Source: CAZWCX01 sp964632945
Lineage (GTDB): Bacteria; Planctomycetota; MHYJ01; WSZJ01; CAZWCX01
DNA length: 64,000 nt
Direction: 5' to 3'
NCBI GenBank assembly: GCA_964632945.1
Contig: CAZWCX010000021.1
Coordinates: 7,566 to 71,565 of the forward strand
Part shown: positions 1 through 8,402 of the stretch, one piece after another
How positions within the stretch are numbered: the first letter of the stretch is position 1
Layout of the letters: every line of letters begins with the position of its first letter
Notes under the pieces: model-generated
What the model saw: the letters and a program-made list of their open reading frames with translations, nothing else
What the model was told of the DNA's origin: nothing
Databases searched by the model: none
Position numbers and translations under genes: made by a program

Positions 1-2
1 CC

Positions 3-1011
3 GGTTCGATGAATGAAGAGAAGAAGCTTCCGCTGGTGCAACGCGCGCTGAAGCTGCTGGTCGATCACCTGACCGAGAACGACCGGGTGGCGATGGTGGT
101 GTACGCGGGTTCGTCCGGCCTCGTGTTGCCGAGCACGACCGGGGACCGCAAGGAGGCGATCCTCGGGGCGCTCGACCGGCTGCGCGCGGGCGGCTCCACC
201 AACGGCGGCGCGGGCATCCAGCTCGCGTACCGGACCGCGGAGGACCACTTCGTGAAGGACGGGGTCAACCGGGTGATCCTGTGCACCGACGGGGACTTCA
301 ACGTCGGGGTGACGAGCCCGGGGGACCTGGTGCGGCTGATCGAAGACAAGCGCAAGAGCGGCGTGTTTCTCTCCGTGCTGGGATTCGCGGGCGGCAACTA
401 CGCGGATGCGCGCATGCAGGAGCTGGCGGACAAGGGAAACGGGAACGCCTACACCATCGACTCGCTGTCGGAAGCGCGCAAGGTGCTCGTCGAGCAGGCC
501 GCCGGCACCCTGATCACGATCGCCAAGGACGTGAAGATTCAGGTCGAGTTCAATCCCGCGCAGGTCGCCGGGTATCGTCTGCTCGGCTACGAGAATCGCA
601 TGCTGGCGGCGCAGGACTTCAACGACGACCGCAAGGACGCCGGCGAGATCGGGGCGGGCCACCAGGTCACGGCGCTGTACGAGATCGTGCCCGCCGGCCG
701 CGGGGGTCGCGACCGACGAGTGGTTCACGGTCAAATTGCGGTACAAGCAGCCGGACGGGGACGTCAGCACGAAGTTCGAGGTTCCGTTCGCGCCCCCGGC
801 GCAGGCCGGCGAACCCTCCGCGGACTATGATTTCGCGGCTGCCGTCGCCATGACGGGACTGTTGCTGCGGAATTCGGAGCATCGGGGGCAGGCGAGCTGG
901 GCGCTGGCCATCGAGCTCGCGCAGGCCGGGTTGGCCGACGATCGCGGCGGGTACCGCGCGGAGTTCCTGGGTCTCGCGAAGCGGGCCGGGGAATTGTCGA
1001 ACCAGGATTGA
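3..1011 (+). CDS. VWA-domain protein (YfbK-like), 5'-truncated, with a frameshift
   Basis: Only the C-terminal part is present. The frame is open from the window edge and the first Met at 9 is the Met of the MIDAS motif (GSM, from DxSGSM), so it is not the start. The sequence continues as a von Willebrand A domain (GGSTNGGAGI, TDGDFNVG) and then a YfbK-type C-terminal region. The frame breaks at about 702..706, a run of five G: removing one G joins residues ending IVPAGRG to VATDEWFTVKLRYKQPDGD, and the new frame runs to the stop at 1011. Proteins of this family are extracytoplasmic and their function is poorly known. The break is either a sequencing indel or a real mutation; the intact coding sequence on both sides favours an assembly error. 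The gene converges on the kinase that follows. Confidence 0.8.
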
Positions 1012-1137
1012 ACCTCGGCGGGACGGGGGGGATCCCCGGGGGCCGGATCGCGGCGGACGCGGTCCGGTCCGCGCCGCTTTCGGGTCGTGATCCATCGCCG
1101 GTTGCGGCGGGAGCGGGGCGGGGCGAAAGGACGCCGA

Positions 1138-2907
1138 TCAACGTTCCTGAATCAGGAACCAATTGCCGTCCCGGAACACCCAGCCGAGGGTGTGGGAGAC
1201 GGTCCGACCGGCCGCCCCCGGCCGGAGGCGGGGCAGCCGCATTTCGATCTCCGCGCGCATCTCGGCGCCGTCGAGCTGGCCGACGACCTTGTCCCACTCG
1301 CCGGAGCGGTGGGTGCCCTCGACCGTCATCTGCGGAATGAGGCCCTCGGGGAGCGGGGTATCCCGTTCCAACTTCCGCTGAAAGATCGCCCGCAGGTTCG
1401 TCCACGTGCTTGCGGCCGATTCCGGGTGCAGATAGGCCTTGGCCGCATCGGGTTCGCCGTGACGGAGCCGGTGGAGGAACGCCTCGGTGCGATCGTGCAC
1501 GACCTCCTCCTCCACGGTCAGGAAGGTGGTCCAGGCGTCGCGGGCGACGGGTGCCTGCGCGTTGGTTTGCAACGTCCGGATCAGCTCCGTCCGGAGCGCC
1601 TCGGCCTGTTTCTCGAACTTCTCCCGCCTCACGAGATCGGGCGGCTCCGCCCGCAAGGCGTTGCGCGCCTGCGCGGCGAGGGCCTGGTAGAGGAGGACCG
1701 AGGCCTTCAGGTTCACTTCGAGGTTGCCGGCATGCTTCTGTGCGACCTCGCGATAGCGGGCGGCGACCTCTTCCGGATGGTCGGCGCGGTCGCGGGAGAA
1801 CGCCACCGCCGCCTCCAGGTCGATCCGCGGCTGTCGTCCCTTGCGCGCCAGACCGACGCCGGCCGCCACGCCCACGACCAGGAGAAGCAGGGCGCCCGCC
1901 GCGAGGCCGACGGCGCGCGCGGCCGGGCGGCGTCCGGCGACATGAGTCGGATGGATCGCGACACTGCCGCGCGGGTCCTTCATCGTCTCCAGCGCCTGGA
2001 GCACGTCGGTCATCCTCTGCGGCCGGCGGCTCGCGTCCTTTTCGAGCATCGCCACCACCAGGTCCGAGAGCGGCCGGGGGATCGACGTGTCCATCTGGAT
2101 GGGCGGGACCACGGCTTCGGTGGCATGCTTCATGATCACGGAAATCGCATTGGTCCCTTCGAACGGCACCCGGCCGGTGAGCATCGCGTAGATCGTGGCG
2201 CCGAGCGCGTAGACATCGCTGCGCTCGTCGACCTTCTCGCCGCGCCCCTGCTCGGGGGGCATGAAGTGCGGGGTGCCGAGCACCTGGCCCGTCACGGAGG
2301 CGCTGCCCGCCTCGACGAGGTCGCGGGCGAGGCCGAAGTCGACGACCTTGATCTTGCTGTCCTTGCTGATCAGGATGTTGCCGGGCTTGATGTCGCGATG
2401 GATGATTCCGTTGGCATGGGCGTATTCGAGCGCGGCGGCGATGCGCTTGGCGATCGACACCGTCTCGGTCGCGGGCAGCTTCTTGCGGTTCTCCAGCAGG
2501 CGCTCCAGGGAGATGCCGTCGACGAACTGCATCGCGATGTAGTGGTATCCGTCCGCGGCGCCGACATCGTAGACCTGGACGATGCCGACGTGTTCCAGGC
2601 GCGCCGCCGCGCGCGCTTCGCGGACGAACCGCTGGACGAACGCGTCGTCCGCGGCGAAATGGGGCGACAGGAGCTTCAGGGCGGTCGGCCGGTTCAGGCC
2701 CTCATGGCGGGCGAAATGGACGGCGCCGAATCCGCCGCGCCCGAGCAGCTTGCCGAGTTTGTACGGGCCGACCGTGTTCCCGTCCATCCGATCGGGCTCC
2801 GGCATCACGACCTCCCCGGCCACGCGCGGCAGGGGGACGGTCGGCGCCTCCCCATAGCCGGGGGAGGGCTGGGTGGGGCCGCCCAGAGGCGGTTGCGTGT
2901 TCGGCAT
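1138..2907 (-). CDS. Membrane-anchored Ser/Thr protein kinase
   Basis: 589 residues from the ATG at 2907, chosen because GAGGA lies just upstream and the preceding codons are low-complexity Arg/Pro. The Hanks kinase domain spans about residues 48-315: Gly loop GRGGFG (56-61), ATP Lys 78, catalytic loop HRDIKPGN (170-177), DFG (190-192), and an APE-like PPEQ. All catalytic residues are present. One membrane helix at about 332-354 separates the cytoplasmic kinase from a roughly 230-residue extracytoplasmic part with helical, charged sequence and no recognised sensor fold. Substrates are unknown. It converges with the VWA gene, and it lies downstream of the candidate selenoprotein gene but is separated from it by a terminator and its own promoter-like sequence. 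Confidence 0.9.
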   Translation of the reverse strand: MPNTQPPLGGPTQPSPGYGEAPTVPLPRVAGEVVMPEPDRMDGNTVGPYKLGKLLGRGGFGAVHFARHEGLNRPTALKLLSPHFAADDAFVQRFVREARAAARLEHVGIVQVYDVGAADGYHYIAMQFVDGISLERLLENRKKLPATETVSIAKRIAAALEYAHANGIIHRDIKPGNILISKDSKIKVVDFGLARDLVEAGSASVTGQVLGTPHFMPPEQGRGEKVDERSDVYALGATIYAMLTGRVPFEGTNAISVIMKHATEAVVPPIQMDTSIPRPLSDLVVAMLEKDASRRPQRMTDVLQALETMKDPRGSVAIHPTHVAGRRPAARAVGLAAGALLLLVVGVAAGVGLARKGRQPRIDLEAAVAFSRDRADHPEEVAARYREVAQKHAGNLEVNLKASVLLYQALAAQARNALRAEPPDLVRREKFEKQAEALRTELIRTLQTNAQAPVARDAWTTFLTVEEEVVHDRTEAFLHRLRHGEPDAAKAYLHPESAASTWTNLRAIFQRKLERDTPLPEGLIPQMTVEGTHRSGEWDKVVGQLDGAEMRAEIEMRLPRLRPGAAGRTVSHTLGWVFRDGNWFLIQER

Positions 2908-2954
2908 AGTTTCCTCGGCGCCGATCCGGTTCCCGTCCCGAATCGGGGCAGCCC

Positions 2955-2984
2955 ATGATAGCCGCGGGCAGGACGCAGACGCAA
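2955..2984 (-). promoter_or_regulatory. Candidate sigma70-type promoter for the kinase
   Basis: On the minus strand TTGCGT (2984..2979), an 18-bp spacer and TATCAT (2960..2955) lie about 50 bp before the kinase start. The match to TTGACA/TATAAT is moderate. Confidence 0.4.
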
Positions 2985-3220
2985 TGGTTTCGCTCGCCCG
3001 ACGGGGTCTTCCGATTGAACCCCCCAACCGGCCGGCCGGACCGGCCGTCCCGGCCCCGCCACCTCAGGCTTGTCGCTGCCGCGAAAGCCGGATATCATCG
3101 GTCTCAGGGTCCCTCCGGTGCGCGTCTCGCGCCCGGGGGTTCTTCCCTTCCAGCGCGGGGAGGCGCCCACACACGCCGACCCGCGTGGGGCCGGTTCCGG
3201 GCAACCGGACCGGTCCCTCC

Positions 3221-3259
3221 GAAAACGAACCGGGCGGGCCGATCGCGGGCCCGCCCGGT
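3221..3259 (-). terminator. Rho-independent terminator after the candidate selenoprotein gene
   Basis: A perfect 12-bp GC stem (3229..3240 with 3248..3259, 7-nt loop) is followed on the minus strand by TCGTTTTC. It lies just past the TAG at 3278 and not right after the UGA at 3392, which supports 3278 as the true gene end. Apart from this, the kinase promoter and a TTGTCG-N17-TATCAT match with no gene behind it, the 370-bp gene-free stretch 2908..3277 shows nothing recognisable. Confidence 0.7.
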
Positions 3260-3277
3260 CTTGTTTCCAGCCGTCGT

Positions 3278-4537
3278 CTACTGCCAGTCGCTCGCCATCT
3301 TGCCGAGCATCTGCTGGTACTGGTCTTCGCTGAGCATCACCTTGATCTCGTCGTTATCTACTCCGCCGGAGTAGTCATCGGGGTTGCCCCCTCACGACAA
3401 GCACATGGTGCCCCGGTTCACGTCCTTTCCGGACTTCTTGTCCTTCACCTGCACCCGCGGGGTGATCGCCTGGGGCTTGAAGGTGTGATACTCCTCCTTC
3501 GCGCTCCCGACGATCCGCACCTCGCTGGAGTGGATCTGGACCTTGCCGCCGCTGACCTCGTAGGTGAACTCGATCTTGACGTCCATCCCCCAGGTGGGAG
3601 CGGCCGTCTGGCCCGAGGAGACCGCGATCGCCTCCATCGTGCCCTGGCGGATCCGACAGGACATCTTGCCCCGCCGCAGTTCGCCGATCACGAGATTGTA
3701 GTTCCCCGCGGGAACCAGCATGCCGCCCTTGGCGGCGGTGGCCGCGTCGAAGAAGTGCTCGCCGTTGCCGACCACGCACCACGCGAGGTCGCCGTTGGCC
3801 TTGAAGTTCTTCTTCATGTCGAGCGTGCCGGCCGCTTCCGTGTACGCCTTGGTCCAGAACCGGCCGCCCTGCTTGTCGACCCGGATCTGGTAGAGCTTGC
3901 CCTCAATGCTGAGGACGGTCCCCAGCGGCGCCGCGTATCCGGCCTCGCCGACCGCGACCGCATCGGATCCGTAATCGTTCCAGTAGCCGTTGGAATCGTC
4001 GTCGATGAAGGTGACCTTGGTCTTGCCCACGGTCCCCTGCGCCATGCCGTTGCGCTGAATCCCCCAGCTGCCGTCCCGCCCCTTGTAGGCGCGGATCGCG
4101 TACGGACGCTTCGTGCCGTCCGGGTTGGTCAGGCTCAACACGGCCGAGTCCACGTTGCTCTTCAGCTTGGTATCCAGTTTGTCATCCCCGTTGGTGTCCA
4201 AGACGAGGTAATTGCCGTCGAATCCGGCGACCACGCCGTCCTTGCCCGCGTGCGGGAACGGCAGGTAGGTCTCGCCCGGCGCCGACGACAATTCGATCTT
4301 GTAATTCTCCCCCGGGGTCACGTAGGGGAACGGGAGGTGGGAGTGGGGTTTGAACGTGAGCGGACGGGCCTCCCAGCCATCCGACTCGAGCGCCTTCGGA
4401 TCCTCATCCCGTCCCGGAGCCGGCTTGTCCTTCTGCTCGACCGTCGTGGTATTGCCGTCCTGGGCCCAGGTTGCGGCAGGTCCAAACAGCAGGGCCAGTC
4501 CCAGGAGGATGAGGGTACACCCAAACGATGCCCTCAT
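3278..4537 (-). CDS. Secreted protein read through an in-frame UGA: candidate selenoprotein
   Basis: The ATG at 4537 is preceded by CAGGAGGAG. Residues 1-25 form a signal peptide (cleavage after TWA). The mature part has two EF-hand-like acidic loops: DxNxDxxLD at 114-122 and a DxDxNG motif near 179-188. An ordinary reading stops at UGA (3394..3392) after 381 residues. The same frame stays open for 37 further codons to a TAG at 3280..3278; these are acidic, Arg-poor and about 31/37 G/C at third positions, and the terminator lies beyond. The UGA codon is number 382 and Cys is 379, giving Cys-Leu-Ser-Sec, a CxxU motif. A perfect 7-bp hairpin sits 17 nt after the UGA. If the UGA is decoded as Sec the product is 419 residues. 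Alternatives are a nonsense change or sequencing error of TGG, or a true stop. The function is unknown; a CxxU motif suggests thiol/selenol redox chemistry outside the cytoplasm. Confidence 0.6.
3358..3391 (-). promoter_or_regulatory. Candidate bacterial SECIS element
   Basis: Immediately 3' of the UGA (3394..3392) the RNA can form GGGG-GCAA-CCCC. Then, 17 nt after the UGA, it forms a perfect stem CTACTCC/GGAGTAG (3374..3368 with 3364..3358) closed by the loop GGC. A small apical loop beginning with G, about 24 nt after the UGA on a stem of this size, is what is described for bacterial SECIS elements bound by SelB. The hairpin lies inside coding sequence, as bacterial SECIS elements do. The fold was paired by eye, not computed. 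Confidence 0.5.
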
Positions 4538-4594
4538 TGACTCCTCCTGACCAAGAGTTGCGCGCACCAACCGAATCGACACGAGTGAATTTGA

Positions 4595-4623
4595 ATTTTC
4601 GGGTTTCTTGCCGGAAGAGTCAA
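4595..4623 (-). promoter_or_regulatory. Candidate promoter of the read-through gene
   Basis: Minus strand TTGACT (4623..4618), 17-bp spacer, GAAAAT (4600..4595). It predicts a leader of about 50 nt before the ATG at 4537, in a locally AT-rich patch between this gene and the divergent tRNA. Confidence 0.45.
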
Positions 4624-4631
4624 CGAAAATG

Positions 4632-4660
4632 GTGAAATCCGGGTACGAATCTGCTAATAT
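4632..4660 (+). promoter_or_regulatory. Possible tRNA promoter
   Basis: GTGAAA (4632..4637), 17 bp, TAATAT (4655..4660) end about 20 bp before the tRNA. A TATGAT overlaps at 4658..4663. The -35 match is poor. Confidence 0.3.
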
Positions 4661-4679
4661 GATGCGCCGCGCAGTGGGC

Positions 4680-4753
4680 GCCCCCGTAGCTCAACTGGAT
4701 AGAGCATCGGATTTCTAATCCGAGGGTTGCAGGTTCAATTCCTGCCGGGGGTA
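4680..4753 (+). tRNA. tRNA-Arg (anticodon UCU)
   Basis: A full cloverleaf can be drawn by eye: acceptor GCCCCCG with CGGGGGT (first pair G-U), D stem GCTC/GAGC, anticodon stem TCGGA/TCCGA enclosing TTTCTAA, a 5-nt variable region, and T stem GCAGG/CCTGC with loop TTCAATT. The discriminator base is A. CCA is not encoded. The length is 74 nt. It reads AGA (and possibly AGG) codons, which are rare in this GC-rich DNA. Confidence 0.95.
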
Positions 4754-4772
4754 TCCGAGGGGAGAGAGAAGG

Positions 4773-6146
4773 ATGGCGGAACGGTCCAAGCGGGCGACGA
4801 AACGGGCAACCCCAACTCGTGCCCGGAGTCACGGCAAGTCCCCCACCCGCGGGGGGGGCACCCGGCGAGCGACCGGCACCCCGCGCGGCGGTCCGGCCAA
4901 ACCCCGACCCAGACCCGGGGCCGGGCCCGGAAGTCGTGGACCTACCAGCATCAACATCCAGGTCACCCTCTCCACGGATACCCCCCTGTTGCACGTCTGC
5001 GACCCCTTCCGCCTGCGTCACCGCGTGCGCGACAAGGCCAGTTGGTGGGCGGACGACCGCTCCATGCACCAGGAGGCGTCCCGCGGCCACCTCATCCCCG
5101 TCCACACCGGCGCGGACGGCGTCTTCAGCCTGCGCGTCACCACCGGCCGCCTGACCACCCATGAGAACGAGTTCAAGGAAGAGGAGCGGACCGGGTACTG
5201 GCTCGAGGTCCGCAGCGGATCGATTTTCGTCGGCTCGGGCGAAGACCTGCCGGGGGAAGGCCACCCCATGGCGGAAGACCCCGAACGCACCGTGCGCCTG
5301 CGCACCGGGCGGTATGCGGCGACCATCTACCGGATCGAGGAAGTCGGGGACGACATCCCCGCCTACGTCGTCCGGCTCGTGCCGATCGCGCGCACCGAGC
5401 GACCGCCCGAGCCCCCGCCGCCCGCCTCCACCGTCGCCGAGGGGGACCAGGAGACCGATTTCGAGAAGGCGGAGAAACTCCTCGATGCCGGCAAGATCGA
5501 AGAGGCGGAGCGGATCTGCTCTTCCTACCTGCAGCGCGAATTGGACGAACATTCGTACGACTTCCGCACGCTGCGCGCGCGCGCACGGCGCCTGCGCGGC
5601 GATCTGGACGGCGCCTACGTCGACATCACCGCCGCCATCGACGATTTCGCCTTCGGCGAGCGCATCGCGGAGTACGCCTCCATCCTCTATGCGCGCGGGG
5701 AAAAGGAGGAGGCGATGGACACCGCCCTGTGGGCGATCCTGGACTCCTACAACGAGTACCCCCTCGTCCTCGAGGTGCGCGCGATGCGCATGGGCTGGCT
5801 GATCGCCGAGGGGCGGATCACCGAGGCCCAGGTGCACATGGGCGCCATCCGCGAGGATCGCACCATCATGAGCCCGCGCAGCGAGCCGAAGCTGTTCGAG
5901 GAGATCGACCGCCTCCGTTCGAAACTGAAGGCGGGCGCCAAGCCCCGCTTCTCGAACGGGTCGCTCTCCATCGAAGTCCCGGAAGAAGACATCGTCGGGA
6001 CGGTGCGGCACAAGCTGGAAATCAATGCAGACAAGCCGTGGAAGCAGCTGGAGCTGCTCATGATCGGCGCCCGCCTCGGACCCCGGTCGGAATTCCGCAA
6101 GCAGCGGGACGATACCGCCGCCCGGCTGATCAAGGTGAAGAAATAG
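4773..6146 (+). CDS. Hypothetical protein with basic N-terminus and TPR-like helices
   Basis: 457 residues from the ATG at 4773, preceded by GAGAGAGAAGG. The first 57 residues are a Lys/Arg/Pro/Gly-rich basic tail that could bind nucleic acid or be disordered. A beta-rich segment follows (about 60-210) with many Arg, Glu and Trp. A Pro-rich hinge (about 210-225) leads to helices with the spacing of tetratricopeptide repeats (for example EKAEKLLDAGKIEEAERICS). No signal peptide or membrane helix is visible, so it is probably cytoplasmic. It starts 19 bp after the tRNA and is followed 23 bp later by the zinc-ribbon protein, suggesting a two-gene unit. I do not recognise the family. Confidence 0.8.
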   Translation: MAERSKRATKRATPTRARSHGKSPTRGGGTRRATGTPRGGPAKPRPRPGAGPGSRGPTSINIQVTLSTDTPLLHVCDPFRLRHRVRDKASWWADDRSMHQEASRGHLIPVHTGADGVFSLRVTTGRLTTHENEFKEEERTGYWLEVRSGSIFVGSGEDLPGEGHPMAEDPERTVRLRTGRYAATIYRIEEVGDDIPAYVVRLVPIARTERPPEPPPPASTVAEGDQETDFEKAEKLLDAGKIEEAERICSSYLQRELDEHSYDFRTLRARARRLRGDLDGAYVDITAAIDDFAFGERIAEYASILYARGEKEEAMDTALWAILDSYNEYPLVLEVRAMRMGWLIAEGRITEAQVHMGAIREDRTIMSPRSEPKLFEEIDRLRSKLKAGAKPRFSNGSLSIEVPEEDIVGTVRHKLEINADKPWKQLELLMIGARLGPRSEFRKQRDDTAARLIKVKK

Positions 6147-6169
6147 ACCGTTCGGGAGATGGATCCACG

Positions 6170-7648
6170 ATGGCCCCCACGACCACCGAGCCGTTCTTGA
6201 AGTCCTGTGGCATGTCGAACAAGGAGATCCTGCGCTGCCTCGCGCTCAAGCGCGACGAGGGGTTGCTGGAGGCGCTCAAGGGCTTGTTCGACTCGCCCGA
6301 GCACCTGCGCACCTTCCTGCAGGAGTTCGACCTCACCTGGTTCTTCAAGGACGAAACTCCGCCGTTCCTGTCCGACGCCGGCAGCCCGCCGGAGGCCGCG
6401 CCCTCCTCGCGCTACTTGGCCAACCTCAAGCTCTCCCGCGGGGTCGAGGGGCTCGGGGAGGCCCTGCGTTCCTGGTGCGGCGTCCGCCGCCGGGCGATCA
6501 AGAAGGCCTTCAAGAAGGTTGCCGACGAGGAGACCTTCGCCCGCTGTTTCGGCGAGATTCGCGGCATCGACGAGTTCCTGCTCTGGGTCTTCGAAACCCA
6601 GCTGGCCACCCGCGGCGAGACGCGCGGCCTCATCCTCGAGCCGGACGACATCGTCGCGTTCGAGTTGAACAAGAACCTGATCTTCGCCGTCGACGCCAAG
6701 GAGGGTCTGCTGCCGCTCGACGGCGAAATCGGCCAGGCGACCTTCCGCGCGGACGTGTTGCCGCATTCGCTTTTGATGGTGTTCCTGGTCGCGTACATCC
6801 TCGAGGGCGGAAACTTCTACGTCGGCCACTCCCAGAAGGACCGCAAGGAGTTCGACCAGAAGCAATTGCGGGTGGTCGAGCGCTTGTCCACCCTGTCCGG
6901 GCTGGACCTCCGGACGGCCGTCCCCGAAAGCCTGCGCGCAGCCCTGTCCGCCCGGCTTGCCGAGCTGCGTGATCCCTACAAGATTTCCCTCGCGATCGAC
7001 CGCTGCGACAAGTACCTCGTCTATCTGCAGGAGATGGCGGGAGAGAACTGGAACCACTTCCGCAAGCCCGAGCCGATGCGGACCTGTCCGGCCTGCGGGA
7101 CGAGCGATTCGTGGATCGGCCACAAGTGCGAGGGATGCGGCCACTGTCATTGCCGCGGGTGCGTGAAGAAGAGCCGCGGCAACCTGTGCCAGGCCTGTGC
7201 CGAGGCCGGCGTCTCGCCGGTTCCGGAGCCGACGGTACGGGAAGACCTCGAGGCGGCGGCGGAGGCCGCGCGCAAGGCGGAGGAGGGCTCCCGGCCGTCC
7301 GCCTTCGACGCCCTGCTCAGCTCGGCGGCGGGGTCGGTCCCGTCCCCCGAGAGAAAGTCCGCCGGGTCGCTCCTCGACTCCATCGCCCCCGAGCCCGTGG
7401 CGGTCGCGTCCGGCGGCGCCGCAACGTCGATCCTCGGCATCGTCGACCTCGGTCGCGAAACGCTCGCCGGCTTCCAGACCGCCGTGCGCGCGAAGTTCCA
7501 GACCGTCAAGTCGGTGGACGCCGCCACCGCCAGCGTTCCCTGCTGCGGTCGTGAGACCGCCCTCGAACTGGTCGAGCTCGCCGACGGAAAGATCAAGTAT
7601 GGCTACTGCGGAAAGTGCCTGACCGCGTACCTCGCGACCGGATCGTAA
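6170..7648 (+). CDS. Hypothetical protein with zinc-ribbon/zinc-finger Cys clusters
   Basis: 492 residues from the ATG at 6170. An ATG 11 bp earlier is out of frame. The helical N-terminal half (about 1-300) has no known signature. A cluster of four CxxC pairs (CPAC, CEGC, CRGC, CQAC) at about 305-345 can bind two zinc ions, in a small treble-clef or double-ribbon arrangement. An Ala/Ser/Pro-rich linker follows, and near the C-terminus CCGRE and CGKC could form a further zinc site. The protein is likely cytoplasmic and forms a probable unit with the preceding gene. It could be an adaptor or nucleic-acid-binding protein; no enzymatic motif is visible and I do not assign a function. Confidence 0.8.
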   Translation: MAPTTTEPFLKSCGMSNKEILRCLALKRDEGLLEALKGLFDSPEHLRTFLQEFDLTWFFKDETPPFLSDAGSPPEAAPSSRYLANLKLSRGVEGLGEALRSWCGVRRRAIKKAFKKVADEETFARCFGEIRGIDEFLLWVFETQLATRGETRGLILEPDDIVAFELNKNLIFAVDAKEGLLPLDGEIGQATFRADVLPHSLLMVFLVAYILEGGNFYVGHSQKDRKEFDQKQLRVVERLSTLSGLDLRTAVPESLRAALSARLAELRDPYKISLAIDRCDKYLVYLQEMAGENWNHFRKPEPMRTCPACGTSDSWIGHKCEGCGHCHCRGCVKKSRGNLCQACAEAGVSPVPEPTVREDLEAAAEAARKAEEGSRPSAFDALLSSAAGSVPSPERKSAGSLLDSIAPEPVAVASGGAATSILGIVDLGRETLAGFQTAVRAKFQTVKSVDAATASVPCCGRETALELVELADGKIKYGYCGKCLTAYLATGS

Positions 7649-7697
7649 CCCCGGAAGTCGACCGCCGACAGCCGCGACCGTCACCCGGCCCTTTCTC

Positions 7698-7725
7698 TTG
7701 ACTCGACCGGGTGGCTCCTTAGAAT
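7698..7725 (+). promoter_or_regulatory. Candidate sigma70-type promoter
   Basis: TTGACT (7698..7703), 16-bp spacer, TAGAAT (7720..7725), about 110 bp before the membrane-protein ATG at 7839. Confidence 0.5.
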
Positions 7726-7838
7726 GCCGTTCTTGTCCGCCGCAGGCCGGCGGGCGATGAAACCTTCCTTCGTGGCCCTGCCCGTCGTCCGGCGGGGCCC
7801 TGCACCACAACCGATCCGAGTTTTTGGGGGGTGTGTCG

Positions 7839-8402
7839 ATGGGCTTCGGTGATCGATTCAAGGCGGCCCTGGACATCTTCAAGCCGAACGCGGTCGCCTA
7901 TATCGTCGGGATCCTGATCGGCGGCGTGCTCGCCGGAACCGTCATCCTCACCGGTCCCGCCATGGTCGGGATCATGTATATGGCCATCAAGGGGGCGCGC
8001 AAGCAGACCGTGGAGATCGGGGACGTCTTCGTCGGGTTCCAGAACGCCGGCCCCACCATCATCCTCGGTCTGGTCTTCGGCCTCGGCGGGATGGTCGTGA
8101 GCGCCCTCACCCTCGGGCTGGGGATGCTCGTCGTCCTGCCCCTGTCCGTCTGGGCGTACGCGCACATGGCCGACCAGAAGCCGAGCGATTTCAACGCGTC
8201 CCTAAGCTACTCCATCGATCTCCTGAAGAAGGACTGGCAGACGGCGATCTTCCCCCCCCTGCTGTGGCTGATCGTCTGCAGCATCCTGGGTATGCTCGCG
8301 TGCTGCGTCGGGTGGTTCGTGACGCTCCCGGTGGCCTACATCGCGCTGGCCATGATCTATGCGGAACAGGCCGGCAAGTCGGGAATGGCCACTCCCGCCT
8401 AG
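7839..8402 (+). CDS. Small integral membrane protein
   Basis: 187 residues from the ATG at 7839, preceded by a G-rich ribosome binding stretch; a TTG 15 bp upstream is a less likely start. After an amphipathic N-terminus (GFGDRFKAALDIFKPN) come about four to five hydrophobic segments rich in Gly, Leu and Val (about 24-48, 70-115, 140-180) separated by short charged loops. The layout resembles the DUF975/DUF4013 type of predicted permease-like membrane proteins, but I cannot name it securely. It has its own promoter candidate. Its TAG stop overlaps the CTAG that begins the palindrome at 8399. Confidence 0.75.
   Translation: MGFGDRFKAALDIFKPNAVAYIVGILIGGVLAGTVILTGPAMVGIMYMAIKGARKQTVEIGDVFVGFQNAGPTIILGLVFGLGGMVVSALTLGLGMLVVLPLSVWAYAHMADQKPSDFNASLSYSIDLLKKDWQTAIFPPLLWLIVCSILGMLACCVGWFVTLPVAYIALAMIYAEQAGKSGMATPA

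Noticed and set aside
3070..3110. Plus-strand TTGTCG-N17-TATCAT near 3070
   Set aside because: Promoter-like by match, but there is no plus-strand gene behind it.
3375..3782. Short minus-strand frame overlapping the end of the candidate selenoprotein
   Set aside because: Out of frame with the signal-peptide protein and lacking protein character; not evidence for an alternative C-terminus.
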